From: Pseudohoeflea suaedae
GTDB taxonomy: Bacteria; Pseudomonadota; Alphaproteobacteria; Rhizobiales; Rhizobiaceae
Direction: 5' to 3'
Length of the DNA: 64,000 nt
Assembly (NCBI RefSeq): GCF_004354915.1
Contig: NZ_SMSI01000001.1
Coordinates: forward strand, 682,001-746,000
Positions 33,350 to 42,927 of the stretch are shown here, piece by piece. Made by a program: the position numbers and the translations under genes. A model generated the notes under the pieces. The model made no database searches and had not been told where the DNA came from. It worked only from the letters and a program-made list of their open reading frames with translations. Position 1 is the first letter of the stretch; each line of letters begins with the position of its first letter.

Positions 33350-34261
33350 CTAGTCGACACCCCAGTTCAGGATGGCCGAATAGCCTTCGCCGAGGATGTT
33401 GCCGTCGATCTCGCCGATGGCCTTTTCGTCCTTGCCGTCATAGGGCAGTTCCATCAGCATCCGGCGGATGATGTTGATCCGCGCCCGGCGTTTGTCATTG
33501 GCGCGCACCACGGTCCAGGGGGCCTGCGGGGTATGCGTGGCCTGCAGCATCTGGTCGCGCTTGGCCGTATAGTCGTCCCACTTGTTGAGGCTCGCGATAT
33601 CCATCGGCGACAGCTTCCAGATTTTCAGCGGATCGTGGCGCCGGTCGTGGAAGCGCTTGAGCTGCATTTCGCGCCCGATATTGAGCCAGAACTTGAAGAA
33701 GTGGATGCCCGCATTGACCGGCATGCGCTCGAAATTCGGCGTTTCCTCGAGAAAATGCTCATGCTCCTCCGGCGTGCAGAAACCCATGACCGGCTCGACG
33801 CCGGCGCGGTTGTACCAGGAACGGTCGAAGAGAACGATTTCGCCCGAGGTCGGAAAGTGGTCGACATAGCGTTGATAGTACCACTGCCCGCGTTCCTTCT
33901 CGGTCGGCTTGGGAAGCGCCACCACCCGGGCCGAGCGCGGGTTCATGTATTCACGCGTGGCGTGGATCGAGCCGCCCTTGCCGGCGGCATCCCTGCCTTC
34001 GAACACCGCGATGACGCGCTTTCCGGTCTCTCCGAGCCAGGACTGCACCTTGACCAGTTCGATCTGGAGCCGCTCCAGCGTCTCTTCGTATTCCTTGCGG
34101 TCGAGCTTGTCGTCATAGGGGTAGCCGCCCGACTCCATCGCCTCGTCCTTGACCCAGTCCGGCAGTTTGGGATTGTCGATGTCGAAGAGCCGCTCCTTCC
34201 CGGAGACCATGATCTTGATGCCACTATCCGTATCGGCTTTCGTCTTGCTTGACTTGCTCAT
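33350..34261 (-). CDS. ppk2: Polyphosphate kinase 2
   Basis: Uses polyphosphate to phosphorylate nucleoside diphosphates, or the reverse. 303 residues, the one-domain PPK2 length. Walker A-like motif [13 protein letters not shown], then the Walker B-type region [18 protein letters not shown], and the lid region around W-K-L-S-P. It is divergent from phoR, at the edge of the phosphate regulon, with 164 bases between starts; a TGTCATAAA word in that gap may belong to a Pho box. Whether it favours GDP or ADP is not evident. Confidence 0.92.
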   Translation of the reverse strand: MSKSSKTKADTDSGIKIMVSGKERLFDIDNPKLPDWVKDEAMESGGYPYDDKLDRKEYEETLERLQIELVKVQSWLGETGKRVIAVFEGRDAAGKGGSIHATREYMNPRSARVVALPKPTEKERGQWYYQRYVDHFPTSGEIVLFDRSWYNRAGVEPVMGFCTPEEHEHFLEETPNFERMPVNAGIHFFKFWLNIGREMQLKRFHDRRHDPLKIWKLSPMDIASLNKWDDYTAKRDQMLQATHTPQAPWTVVRANDKRRARINIIRRMLMELPYDGKDEKAIGEIDGNILGEGYSAILNWGVD

Positions 34262-34425
34262 TCAACCATCCGTTTCGCGGGTGCGATCCAAATCCATGGG
34301 AAAACCCCGGATTTGTTCGTGCAATTGTCATAAACTGGTTCAGGCGCTTCTTTATGAAAGAGGGCACAAGCCGTTATTGATTTCAAGCGCCGCCATTTTC
34401 CGGCGCTCAGGGAGGAACGTCAGAC

Positions 34426-35475
34426 ATGCCGCTTGATGCACTGGAAATCTCCGACGCGGTGCGCAAGGGCTATGCGGTCCTCTCAGCCCTCGACATCCCG
34501 ATCATCGTCATAGACGGCGAAATGAGCGTGGTTTATGCGAACCCCGCCGCCGTCACCCAGTTCGGTGCATTTTCCGAGCGTGCCATCCTGTCGGGCCGCA
34601 TCCGCTCGCCGCAGATCCTCGATGTCGTCGCGCAGGTGATCGGTGACGGGCGTACGCGCACGACCGAATATGCCGAGCGTGTGCCCTCCGAGCGCTGGTT
34701 CGAGGTGCGAACCGCCGCGGTGGGCGGCGAAGGGCTCTACATCCTGAGCTTCCGCGACCTGACCGAAGCCCGCCGCATGGACCGGATGCGCACCGACTTC
34801 GTGGCCAACGCCAGCCACGAGATGCGCACACCTCTTGCCTCGCTGGTGGGCTTCATCGAGACCATTCAGGGGCCGGCGCGCAACGATCTGAAGGCGCAGG
34901 AGCGGTTTCTCGGCATCATGCTCGACCAAGCCTCGCGCATGTCGCGCCTGATCGACGATCTCCTGTCGCTCTCGCGTCTCGAGATGCGCGCCCATGTGGC
35001 GCCCTCCGGCGAGGTCGATGTCGGTGCGATCTGCCGCCATGTCATCGATGCGCTCACCCCGATGGCCGGCGAGCTCGGCGTCGAGATCTCCCTGCAGGTC
35101 CCCGATGCGCCGGCGATCGTAACCGGCGACCGCGACGAGCTGATCCAGGTGATGGAGAACCTCATCGAAAACGCCTGCAAATACGGCCAGAGCGGCCGGA
35201 AGGTCGATGTCGCGGTCAAGATGGAGGAGGGCGGCGCGATCGTGGCGACCGTCCGTGACTACGGCCCCGGCATCGAGCGCCAGCACGTACCGCGCCTGAC
35301 CGAGCGCTTCTACCGGGTGGATGTGGATTCGAGCCGGGCCAAGAAAGGCACCGGGCTGGGGCTGGCGATCGTCAAGCACATCCTCACGCGCCACCGCGCC
35401 CGGCTCGTGGTGACCTCGGAACCGGGGCAGGGATCGACATTCGGTGTCAGATTCCCCGCGCCAAATCTCGGATAA
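34426..35475 (+). CDS. phoR: Phosphate-regulon sensor histidine kinase
   Basis: 349 residues, preceded by GGGAGGA. A PAS-like domain spans about residues 15-115. The dimerisation motif NASHEMRTPLASL places the phospho-His at 131. N, G1 and G2 boxes appear as MENLIENACKYG, RDYGPGIERQH and GTGLGLAIVKHI. No membrane segment precedes the PAS domain, so this PhoR seems soluble, unlike E. coli PhoR. It is separated from phoB by pstSCAB-phoU, and the set should act together: the Pst-PhoU complex controls PhoR, which phosphorylates PhoB. Confidence 0.92.
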   Translation: MPLDALEISDAVRKGYAVLSALDIPIIVIDGEMSVVYANPAAVTQFGAFSERAILSGRIRSPQILDVVAQVIGDGRTRTTEYAERVPSERWFEVRTAAVGGEGLYILSFRDLTEARRMDRMRTDFVANASHEMRTPLASLVGFIETIQGPARNDLKAQERFLGIMLDQASRMSRLIDDLLSLSRLEMRAHVAPSGEVDVGAICRHVIDALTPMAGELGVEISLQVPDAPAIVTGDRDELIQVMENLIENACKYGQSGRKVDVAVKMEEGGAIVATVRDYGPGIERQHVPRLTERFYRVDVDSSRAKKGTGLGLAIVKHILTRHRARLVVTSEPGQGSTFGVRFPAPNLG

Positions 35476-35519
35476 CGATCATGTCCGAAAAAAATGTGAT
35501 ATTTATCAATGGTTTGATA

Positions 35520-35552
35520 TGTCACAAAACAGTATTGTAAATGTCATAAAAA
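35520..35552 (+). promoter_or_regulatory. Tandem Pho box upstream of pstS
   Basis: Three 11-base units: TGTCACA-AAAC, AGTATTG-TAAA and TGTCATA-AAAA. The first and third match the PhoB half-site TGTCA-type consensus and the spacing is exact, with 7 bases and 4 A-rich bases per unit. It ends 95 bases before the pstS start. Confidence 0.75.
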
Positions 35553-35647
35553 GGAATCTGCCGGCGCCTAGAAAGGGCAAGCCGTCAAGCGGTTGAACAG
35601 GGCTCACCGACGAGCCTGAACCCCAAGCCCACTACGGGAGATTTCTG

Positions 35648-36682
35648 ATGAACGTACTCAAACTCGCCGCTGCCGCCCTCGTGGCGTCCGCCGCTTTCGC
35701 TGGCGCGGCCTCCGCTCGCGACCAGATCCAGGTCGCAGGTTCCTCGACCGTTCTGCCCTACGCCAAGATCGTTGCCGAAACCTTCGGCGAGACCTTCCCG
35801 AACTTCAAGACCCCGGTTGTCGAATCCGGCGGTTCCTCGGCCGGCCTGAAGGAATTCTGCAAGGGCGTCGGCGAAGGCACGATCGACATTGCCAACGCAT
35901 CGCGCAAGATCAAGGATTCGGAAGTCGAGGCCTGCAAGGCTGCCGGCGTGACCGACATCCACGAAGTCGTCATCGGCTATGACGGCATCGTCTTCGCCTC
36001 CGACATCAACGGCCCGGATTTCACTCTCGAGCCGGCCGACGTCTACAAGGGTCTGGCCGCCAAGGTCGTCGTGGACGGCGCGCTGGTCGATAACCCCTAC
36101 AAGAAGTGGTCGGAAGTCAACGAGAACTTCCCGGACTGGGATATCGCCGCCTACATCCCGGGCGAAAAGCACGGTACCCGCGAAGTCTTCGAAGAGAAGG
36201 TTCTCGCTGCCGGCTGTGAAGCCACCGGCGACATGGAAGCCCGCGTCGCAGGCGGCATGGACGAGAAGGCTGCCGAGAAGGATTGCATGGCTGTCCGCAA
36301 GGATGGCGCCGCAGTCGACATCGACGGCGACTACACCGAAACGCTCGCCCGCATCGATGCCAACAAGACCGGCATGGGCGTCTTCGGCCTCGCCTTCTAC
36401 GAAAACAACACCGACAAGCTGAAGGTCGCCACCATCTCCGGCGTCACCCCGTCGACCGAAACCATCGCTTCGGGCGAGTATCCGGTGTCGCGTCCGCTTC
36501 AGTTCTACGTCAAGATGGCGCATATCGGTGTCATCCCGGGCCTGAAGGAATATGTCGAGTTCTTCCTGTCCGACCAGATGGTCGGCCCGGACTCCCCGCT
36601 CGCCGAATACGGCCTGGTCTCCGCTCCGGAAGAAGAGCGCGAAGCTCAGCGTTCGTCCTTCGAAGCCGGCGAAGCCCTCTGA
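35648..36682 (+). CDS. pstS: Phosphate ABC transporter substrate-binding protein
   Basis: Periplasmic phosphate-binding protein. 344 residues with a signal peptide ending near ASA (residue 23). The first phosphate loop AGSSTVLPYA and the second loop ESGGSSAGLKEF match PstS of this subfamily, and RKIKDSEVEAC follows. GGGAG lies upstream of the ATG. It follows a tandem Pho box, so strong induction in phosphate starvation is expected. A stable hairpin with a U tract lies between this gene and pstC. Confidence 0.95.
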   Translation: MNVLKLAAAALVASAAFAGAASARDQIQVAGSSTVLPYAKIVAETFGETFPNFKTPVVESGGSSAGLKEFCKGVGEGTIDIANASRKIKDSEVEACKAAGVTDIHEVVIGYDGIVFASDINGPDFTLEPADVYKGLAAKVVVDGALVDNPYKKWSEVNENFPDWDIAAYIPGEKHGTREVFEEKVLAAGCEATGDMEARVAGGMDEKAAEKDCMAVRKDGAAVDIDGDYTETLARIDANKTGMGVFGLAFYENNTDKLKVATISGVTPSTETIASGEYPVSRPLQFYVKMAHIGVIPGLKEYVEFFLSDQMVGPDSPLAEYGLVSAPEEEREAQRSSFEAGEAL

Positions 36683-36697
36683 TCGGTTTTTGACATG

Positions 36698-36730
36698 ATC
36701 CGGCGCGCGGCTCTTGCGCGCCGGATTTTT
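36698..36730 (+). terminator. Attenuating terminator between pstS and pstC
   Basis: 11-bp stem (atccggcgcgc with gcgcgccggat, 36698-36708 and 36716-36726), 7-base loop, then TTTTT. It lies directly after the pstS stop. Such hairpins raise the binding protein to permease ratio; here that effect is inferred. Confidence 0.8.
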
Positions 36731-36768
36731 CTGCAGGTCCTGTTTCCCGCCCGGGGAGTTTTCAGCCC

Positions 36769-38253
36769 ATGAGTATCTTCCTGCTCGTCACCATCGTCTG
36801 CGTGCTGGGTGTTGTCGGCTACGTTCTGGCCCGCAGCCGCGTCAGCGGACTCGAGACCGACAGCAGCGTCTCCTATCACTCCCGGCCAGGATATCACGGC
36901 ATGCACATGGCGATCGCCACCGTGCTGCCGGCTCTCCTCGTTCTCGCCGTCTGGGCGATTTCCAGCCAGGTCGTCATCGGCAACGTCGTCAAATCGTCGA
37001 TCAGCCAGGAAGTGCTCGGCGACAGCGCCGCCCGCGAGGGCCTGACCATGGGCATCGTGTCCTCGATTTCCCGCGGTCTCACCTTGCTGAATGCGGAGGA
37101 GCTCAAGCAGGCCGCCAACGGCATCGATGCCGCGCGTCCGCTTCTCGCCGCCAAGGGCGTGGCGATCGCGACCGACGCCAGCGACCCGATGGTGACGGCC
37201 GCCTTCCGCTACAACGGGCTTGAGCAGACCAGTACGTTCTGGCGCTCGATTGTCGTCATCCTTGCCGCGCTTGTCTGCGGCGGCTGGGCCTGGACCCAGC
37301 TCGGAGCGCGGGTGAAGGCACGCAACCGCGTCGAAGGCGTCGTCCTCGGCCTGCTGATCCTCGCCTCCTCCATCGCCATCCTGACGACGATCGGCATCGT
37401 GCTGTCGATGATCCGCGAGACCGGACGTTTCTTTGCCTCCGTCCCGCCGCTCGAATTCTTCTTCGGTACCGTCTGGGATCCGCGCTTCGCGGCAGCGGGC
37501 GCCACCGAATCCGCCGGCCAGTTCGGGCTGCTGCCGCTGCTTGCCGGCACGCTCTACATCGCGCTCGTCGCCATGCTGGTCGCCGTGCCGATCGGTCTCT
37601 TCGCTGCCGTCTACATGGCCGAATATGCCGGCCCCAAGCTGCGCTCGGTCGCCAAGCCGCTTCTTGAAGTGCTCGCCGGTATCCCCACCATCGTTTACGG
37701 CTTCTTCGCCGTCGTGACCGTCGGTCCCTTCCTGCGCGACCTCTCGGCGCAGATCTCCGGCATCTTTACCGGCGACGCGTCGAGCTTCATCCAGGCGCAG
37801 AGCGTGCTGACGGCGGGCGCGGTGATGGGCATCATGCTCATCCCCTTCGTCTCCTCGCTGTCCGACGACATCATCACGGCGGTGCCGCGGGCCATGCGTG
37901 ACGGTTCGCTGGGCCTCGGCGCGACGCGCTCGGAAACCATCAAGCGGGTCATCCTGCCGGCAGCACTGCCCGGTATCGTCGGCGCACTTCTGCTGACCGC
38001 GTCCCGCGCCATCGGCGAAACCATGATCGTGGTGCTTGCCGCGGGTGTGGCTGCGCGTCTGACCATCAATCCCTTCGAACCCATGACCACGGTGACGGTG
38101 AAGATCGTCAGCCAGCTGACCGGCGACCTCGAGTTCAACTCGCCGCAGACGCTCGTGGCCTTTGCCCTGGGCATCACGCTCTTCGTGCTGACGCTGGGAC
38201 TTAACATCTACGCCTTGTATGTGGTGCGTAAATACCGGGAGCAGTACGAATGA
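36769..38253 (+). CDS. pstC: Phosphate ABC transporter permease PstC
   Basis: Inner-membrane subunit, 494 residues, longer than the 319 of E. coli PstC because of an extra N-terminal part: one membrane segment, a hydrophilic stretch, and further segments before the conserved permease core (about 255-490). The permease EAA-type loop lies in [26 protein letters not shown] precedes the ATG. Its stop overlaps the pstA start (ATGA). Part of the Pst phosphate importer with PstS, PstA and PstB. Confidence 0.93.
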   Translation: MSIFLLVTIVCVLGVVGYVLARSRVSGLETDSSVSYHSRPGYHGMHMAIATVLPALLVLAVWAISSQVVIGNVVKSSISQEVLGDSAAREGLTMGIVSSISRGLTLLNAEELKQAANGIDAARPLLAAKGVAIATDASDPMVTAAFRYNGLEQTSTFWRSIVVILAALVCGGWAWTQLGARVKARNRVEGVVLGLLILASSIAILTTIGIVLSMIRETGRFFASVPPLEFFFGTVWDPRFAAAGATESAGQFGLLPLLAGTLYIALVAMLVAVPIGLFAAVYMAEYAGPKLRSVAKPLLEVLAGIPTIVYGFFAVVTVGPFLRDLSAQISGIFTGDASSFIQAQSVLTAGAVMGIMLIPFVSSLSDDIITAVPRAMRDGSLGLGATRSETIKRVILPAALPGIVGALLLTASRAIGETMIVVLAAGVAARLTINPFEPMTTVTVKIVSQLTGDLEFNSPQTLVAFALGITLFVLTLGLNIYALYVVRKYREQYE

Positions 38254-39569
38254 CCGACGCGACGATTTCCGCGACCCCGATCGATGCCGCCTCCCCGAGG
38301 CGCCGCGACATCGGGCTCAAGAAGCGCTATGCAGCCGAACGCCGGTTCCGCTTCTATGGCCAGGCCGCTATCTTTCTCGGTATCCTGTTTCTCGCCATCC
38401 TGCTCTGGACGGTCGTTTCCAAGGGCGTCGGCGCGTTCCAGCAGACCATGATCACGGTGCCGGTGGAGTTCGCCCAGAGCGTCATCGATCCGAAGGACAA
38501 GCGTGCCGAGGATCCCAATGTCCTGCTGATGGCAAATTACCCGCTGCTGGCCCGCAATGCGCTGGTCCAGGCGCTGGGCGTCGACCCGGACGACAAGAAG
38601 GCGGTCAAGGCCGTGGGCGGTCTCGTCTCCGACAGTTCGCGCGTCGAGCTGCGCAACTACGTGATGGAAAATCCCGATGTGATCGGCAAGACGATACCGG
38701 TGACGATGACGGCCAACGGTCTGGTCGATTCCACCCTCAAGGGCCATATCGATCTCAAGGTGCCGGAAGAACGCCGTCAGGTGTCGGACCAGGAAGTCGC
38801 CTGGATCAACCAGCTCGTCGACGACGGCATCATGCAGAAGCAGTTCAATACCGGCATCTTCGTCAATGGCGCGTCGTCGCGCGCCGAGACGGCCGGCATG
38901 GGCGTGGCGATCATCGGTTCGTTCTACATGATGGCGATCGTTCTGGTGCTTGCGCTTCCGATCGGCGTCGCGGCCTCGATCTATCTCGAGGAATTCGCGC
39001 CGAAGAACCGCTGGACCGATGTCATCGAGGTCAATATCAACAACCTCGCCGCCGTGCCGTCGATCGTCTTCGGCCTTCTGGGTCTCGCGGTCTTCATCAA
39101 CTTCATGGGGCTGCCGCGTTCGGCTTCGCTCGTGGGCGGTCTGGTTCTGACCCTGATGACGCTGCCGACGATCATCATCGCGACGCGTGCTGCACTGAAG
39201 GCCGTGCCGCCGTCCATCCGGTCCGCCGCTCTCGGTATCGGCGCCTCGAAGATGCAGATGGTGTTCCACCACGTTCTGCCGCTGGCGGCTCCCGGTATCC
39301 TCACAGGCACCATCATCGGCCTGGCGCAGGCGCTCGGCGAGACCGCACCGCTGCTCCTGATCGGCATGGTCGCCTTCGTGGTCGACTATCCCGCGACCCC
39401 GATGGACCCGGCGACCGCGCTTCCGGTCCAGATATTCATGTGGGCCAACGAGGCGGAACGGGCCTTCGTGGAACGGACATCCGGCGCTATCATCATTCTG
39501 CTGCTGTTTCTTGCAGCCATGAACATCGCGGCCATTATTCTGCGCCGCAAATTCGAGCGGCGTTGGTAA
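38250..39569 (+). CDS. pstA: Phosphate ABC transporter permease PstA
   Basis: Second Pst membrane subunit. 439 residues; as with PstC, it is longer than E. coli PstA (296) through an N-terminal hydrophilic region (about 70-215) after the first membrane segment. The core has [20 protein letters not shown] and the loop [20 protein letters not shown]. It overlaps pstC by 4 bases and is followed 44 bases later by pstB. Rhizobial Pst permeases share this extended form. Confidence 0.93.
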   Translation: MTDATISATPIDAASPRRRDIGLKKRYAAERRFRFYGQAAIFLGILFLAILLWTVVSKGVGAFQQTMITVPVEFAQSVIDPKDKRAEDPNVLLMANYPLLARNALVQALGVDPDDKKAVKAVGGLVSDSSRVELRNYVMENPDVIGKTIPVTMTANGLVDSTLKGHIDLKVPEERRQVSDQEVAWINQLVDDGIMQKQFNTGIFVNGASSRAETAGMGVAIIGSFYMMAIVLVLALPIGVAASIYLEEFAPKNRWTDVIEVNINNLAAVPSIVFGLLGLAVFINFMGLPRSASLVGGLVLTLMTLPTIIIATRAALKAVPPSIRSAALGIGASKMQMVFHHVLPLAAPGILTGTIIGLAQALGETAPLLLIGMVAFVVDYPATPMDPATALPVQIFMWANEAERAFVERTSGAIIILLLFLAAMNIAAIILRRKFERRW

Positions 39570-39613
39570 TCCGCAACGGCAGATCCCGCGTGTACAGGAT
39601 AAGGAAGACGAGG

Positions 39614-40429
39614 ATGAACATGATGTCGGATGCGGCAACGGAAAAGGCGGTCAATGCGCCCGCCGACGAGCCCGTCATCAAGATGCGCGGCAAGGATGTC
39701 TGCGTATTCTACGGCCCCAAGCAGGCGCTGTTTGATGTAAACCTGAACATTCGCGAAAACGCGGTGACGGCGCTGATCGGCCCCTCGGGGTGCGGCAAGT
39801 CGACCTTCCTGCGTTCGCTCAATCGCATGAACGACACCATCGATACCTGCCGTGTCACCGGTGATATCACGCTCGACGGAGAGGATATCTACGATCCGGC
39901 GATCGACGTTGTGGAGCTGCGCGCGCGCGTCGGGATGGTCTTCCAGAAGCCCAACCCGTTCCCGAAGTCGATCTACGAGAACGTCGTCTACGGCCCGCGT
40001 ATCCACGGTCTGGTTCGCAACAAGGCAGACATGGACGAGGTCGTCGAAAAGAGCCTGGTCCGCGCCGGCCTGTTCAACGAGGTCAAGGACCGCCTGCACG
40101 AGCCGGGCACCGGTCTGTCCGGTGGTCAGCAGCAGCGCCTGTGCATTGCGCGCGCCATCGCCGTCAGCCCCGAGGTCATCCTCATGGATGAGCCCTGCTC
40201 GGCGCTCGACCCGATCGCGACCGCGACCGTCGAGGAACTGATCCACGAACTGCGCGAGAATTACACGATCGTCATCGTGACGCACTCGATGCAGCAGGCT
40301 GCCCGCGTCTCGCAGCGGACCGCCATGTTCCACCTCGGCGTCCTCGTCGAAGAGGGCGACACCGACAAGATTTTCACCAATCCGGACGATCCGCGCACCC
40401 AGGATTACATCACCGGCCGCTTCGGCTGA
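39614..40429 (+). CDS. pstB: Phosphate ABC transporter ATP-binding protein
   Basis: ATPase of the Pst importer, 271 residues from the ATG at 39614 (AAGGA upstream); the frame remains open further upstream but that part overlaps pstA and reads as shadow sequence. Walker A is GPSGCGKST, the ABC signature is [15 protein letters not shown], Walker B is [13 protein letters not shown], and the switch His is in VIVTHSMQQ. It probably also takes part in PhoR control through PhoU, as in other bacteria. Confidence 0.96.
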   Translation: MNMMSDAATEKAVNAPADEPVIKMRGKDVCVFYGPKQALFDVNLNIRENAVTALIGPSGCGKSTFLRSLNRMNDTIDTCRVTGDITLDGEDIYDPAIDVVELRARVGMVFQKPNPFPKSIYENVVYGPRIHGLVRNKADMDEVVEKSLVRAGLFNEVKDRLHEPGTGLSGGQQQRLCIARAIAVSPEVILMDEPCSALDPIATATVEELIHELRENYTIVIVTHSMQQAARVSQRTAMFHLGVLVEEGDTDKIFTNPDDPRTQDYITGRFG

Positions 40430-40472
40430 CGGATGACCTCGCGCCGCCGCCTGAATTTGAAGGATCGCAACA

Positions 40473-41189
40473 ATGTCTGAACCTCATACCGTAACGGCCT
40501 ATGACGACGAACTGCGCTGGCTTTCGCGCCGGCTTTCCGAAATGGGCGGCATCGCCGAAGGCATGGTCGCAGACGCGCTCACCGCGCTGATCAATGCCGA
40601 TACCGCGCTGGCCCAGCGCGTGATCTCGGAAGACCTTCTGCTCGACCAGGGCGAGCGTGAAATCTACGAGAAGGCGGTCCTAGTCATCGCCAAGCGCCAG
40701 CCCATGGCCTCCGATCTGCGCGAGATCATCGGGTCGATCCGCATCGCCTCGGATCTCGAGCGCGTCGGCGATCTCGGCAAGAACATCGCGAAGCGAGTGA
40801 TCTCGATCCACACGATGGCGCAGCCGAAGAAACTGGTGCGCGGCCTCGAGCATCTCTCAGAGCTGGCCCTGACGCAGCTCAAGGAAGTGCTCGATGCCTT
40901 TTCCTCGCACTCGGCCGAACAGGCCAATTCCATCCGCGAGCGCGACGAGGAGATCGACGCGATCTACACCTCGCTTTTCCGCGAGCTTCTCACCTACATG
41001 ATGGAAGATCCGCGCAACATCTCGGCCTGTACCCATCTCCTGTTCTGCGCCAAGAATATCGAGCGCATCGGCGACCATGCCACCAACATCGCCGAAACGG
41101 TCTTCTATGTGGCAACCGGCCAGCAGATGACGGTGGAGCGTCCCAAGGACGACGAAAGCGCCAGCGTAGTCGCTGACCCGGCTGAATGA
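40473..41189 (+). CDS. phoU: Phosphate signalling regulator PhoU
   Basis: 238-residue all-helical protein with two three-helix repeats. The conserved metal-site motifs are EDLLLDQGEREIYEKA and LRAIIGS-like DLREIIGSIRIASDLERVGD in the first repeat, and NIERIGDHATNIAE in the second. It couples the Pst transporter to PhoR, keeping the regulon off when phosphate is plentiful. AAGGA lies before the ATG. It is followed after 38 bases by phoB. Confidence 0.95.
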   Translation: MSEPHTVTAYDDELRWLSRRLSEMGGIAEGMVADALTALINADTALAQRVISEDLLLDQGEREIYEKAVLVIAKRQPMASDLREIIGSIRIASDLERVGDLGKNIAKRVISIHTMAQPKKLVRGLEHLSELALTQLKEVLDAFSSHSAEQANSIRERDEEIDAIYTSLFRELLTYMMEDPRNISACTHLLFCAKNIERIGDHATNIAETVFYVATGQQMTVERPKDDESASVVADPAE

Positions 41190-41227
41190 TCCGGGACGGC
41201 TGAGCGGGACGGCATGGAGTTGAGCTG

Positions 41228-41917
41228 ATGGCAATGGCACCGCGGATCACAGTGGTGGAAGACGAGGAGGCGCTCAGCGTTCTCCTGCGCTACAACCTCG
41301 AGGCGGAAGGCTACGAGGTGGATACGATCTTGCGCGGCGACGAGGCGGAGATCCGCCTGCGCGAGCGGGTTCCGGATCTGTTGCTGCTCGACTGGATGCT
41401 GCCGGGCATTTCCGGCATCGAACTGTGCCGCCGGCTTCGCCTTCGTGAAGAGACCGAGCGGCTCCCGATCATCATGCTGACGGCGCGCGGCGAGGAAAGC
41501 GAGCGCATTCGCGGGCTTTCGACCGGGGCGGATGACTATGTCGTCAAGCCGTTCTCGACGCCCGAGCTCCTCGCCCGCGTTCGCGCCATGCTGCGACGGG
41601 CGCGGCCCGAGACGATTTCCACGGTCCTCAAGGTCGGTGATGTCGAACTCGACCGCGAAACCCACCGGGTGCGTCGTCGTGGTCGCGACATCAAGCTCGG
41701 CCCGACCGAATTCCGTCTGCTCGAATTCCTCATGAGCGCGCCGAGCCGGGTCTATTCCCGTTCGCAGCTTCTCGATGGGGTCTGGGGCCACGACGTCTAT
41801 GTCGACGAGCGTACCGTCGATGTCCATGTCGGCCGTCTGCGCAAGGCGCTCAACCTCGCCAATATGCGCGACATCGTCCGCACCGTGCGCGGTGCAGGAT
41901 ACTCGATCGAGGGCTGA
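41228..41917 (+). CDS. phoB: Phosphate-regulon response regulator PhoB
   Basis: 229-residue OmpR/PhoB-type regulator. The receiver has the acidic pair in VVEDEEALS, phospho-acceptor D55 in LLLLDWMLPG, Thr in MLTARG and Lys in VVKPFS. The C-terminal winged helix has RSQLLDGVWGHDVYVDERTV and binds Pho boxes such as that at 35520-35552. It is last in the phoR-pst-phoU-phoB order. Its stop is followed by the gcrA terminator on the other strand. Confidence 0.95.
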   Translation: MAMAPRITVVEDEEALSVLLRYNLEAEGYEVDTILRGDEAEIRLRERVPDLLLLDWMLPGISGIELCRRLRLREETERLPIIMLTARGEESERIRGLSTGADDYVVKPFSTPELLARVRAMLRRARPETISTVLKVGDVELDRETHRVRRRGRDIKLGPTEFRLLEFLMSAPSRVYSRSQLLDGVWGHDVYVDERTVDVHVGRLRKALNLANMRDIVRTVRGAGYSIEG

Positions 41918-41944
41918 GCCCTTTTCCCACTCCCGATATGGCGC

Positions 41945-41977
41945 AAAAAAATGCCCGGGGCCTGATGGCGCCGGGCA
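41945..41977 (-). terminator. Rho-independent terminator of gcrA
   Basis: On the minus strand TGCCCGG and CCGGGCA arms (41952-41958, 41971-41977) enclose a 12-base loop and are followed by TTTTTTT. It lies 38 bases after the gcrA stop. Confidence 0.8.
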
Positions 41978-42014
41978 GTTGCCGCGTGGTCGTCGCGCGT
42001 GCCGTACTCCAAAC

Positions 42015-42548
42015 TCAGCCTTTGCGGCGGCGGTCCTGGGAGGGTTGGAATGCGAGACGTGAATGGTAGTTGCAATAGGGGTTGGACTCCCCGGAATCAT
42101 TGCCGCAGAAGTGGAAGTCTTCCTGCAGCGGATCGCCGATCGGCCACTTGCAGGTGCGCTCGGTGAGCTGCACCAGTTCCAGCTTGCGCGAGATCGGCAC
42201 CACGACATCCTCGGCCGGGCGGGTGTCGATATGCTGATAGGCGACTGCGTCCACATCGGCCTTGAGCGCGGTTGCAGCCGAGGAGCGGCTGATCGAGCGC
42301 GTGGTGTGGGAATGGCTCGCTGCACGTGCCGTGAAGGCCGACGAGCGCGGCGCGTTGGGAGCCGGCCGCTTGGTGCGGACCTTCGTCTGGCCGCCGCTCT
42401 TGGCGCGGCCGGGCAGGTTGAGGCGGTGCACCTTGCCGATCACCGCATTGCGGCTGACGCCGCCCAGTTGTGCAGCAATCTGGCTCGCGCTGAGTCCATC
42501 CGCCCAAAGCTTCTTGAGCATTTCGACTCTTTCATCCGTCCAGTTCAT
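42015..42548 (-). CDS. gcrA: Cell-cycle regulator GcrA
   Basis: Sigma70-binding cell-cycle regulator that stimulates promoters containing methylated GANTC sites. 177 residues. The N-terminus MNWTDERVEMLKKLWADGLS and the following SQIAAQLGGVSRNAVIGKVH form the DNA-binding domain. A Lys/Arg/Ser-rich linker leads to a C-terminal sigma-binding part with CKWPIGDPLQEDFHFCG, in which two cysteines are conserved. Its upstream region has five GANTC sites within 150 bases, consistent with CcrM-dependent control. Confidence 0.95.
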   Translation of the reverse strand: MNWTDERVEMLKKLWADGLSASQIAAQLGGVSRNAVIGKVHRLNLPGRAKSGGQTKVRTKRPAPNAPRSSAFTARAASHSHTTRSISRSSAATALKADVDAVAYQHIDTRPAEDVVVPISRKLELVQLTERTCKWPIGDPLQEDFHFCGNDSGESNPYCNYHSRLAFQPSQDRRRKG

Positions 42549-42586
42549 CGTTCTGTAGCTCCGTTCATCCGGATTTTTGACCGTCA

Positions 42587-42736
42587 GAATCCTTCATCGC
42601 TGCCACGGATTACCCGCAGCCTGAAAGACGCCGATACTGTTAAGATGACTAGTGTCCGCCCCGACTTCCTAGTGCATGACCTTAACCTAGTGTTCGCTTG
42701 ACTCGGTGACAAGAGTCGCGGGAATCGCTGTGATTC
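42587..42736. promoter_or_regulatory. Cluster of five GANTC (CcrM) sites upstream of gcrA
   Basis: GAATC at 42587, GACTC at 42700, GAGTC at 42713, GAATC at 42722 and GATTC at 42732; the last four lie within 37 bases. A single GANTC is expected roughly every 280 bases at this composition. CcrM methylates these sites and GcrA recognises them. Confidence 0.65.
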
Positions 42737-42897
42737 GTTTTTCCGGTTTTCCCCAACTTAGGGAGTTTCCGTCATCTGGCGCTTGGTATCGAGCCACTGT
42801 GACGAAACCGCGGCCCCAATCCCCGGCTGCGCCAGAATCCCCCTGAAATCAAGGGCTGCATTGACTTTGAAGGGCGAGTTGTAAATAGTGCGCGCGG

Positions 42898-42927
42898 GCC
42901 GCCCCAAGGGGCGGCGTTTTAGTTTTT
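42898..42927 (+). terminator. Terminator-like hairpin in the argD leader
   Basis: Perfect 8-bp stem GCCGCCCC/GGGGCGGC with an AA loop, followed by a T-rich tract (TTTT, then TTTTT after two bases). It lies 85 bases before the argD start with no plus-strand gene upstream. It may be an attenuator or the 3' end of a small RNA. Confidence 0.6.
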
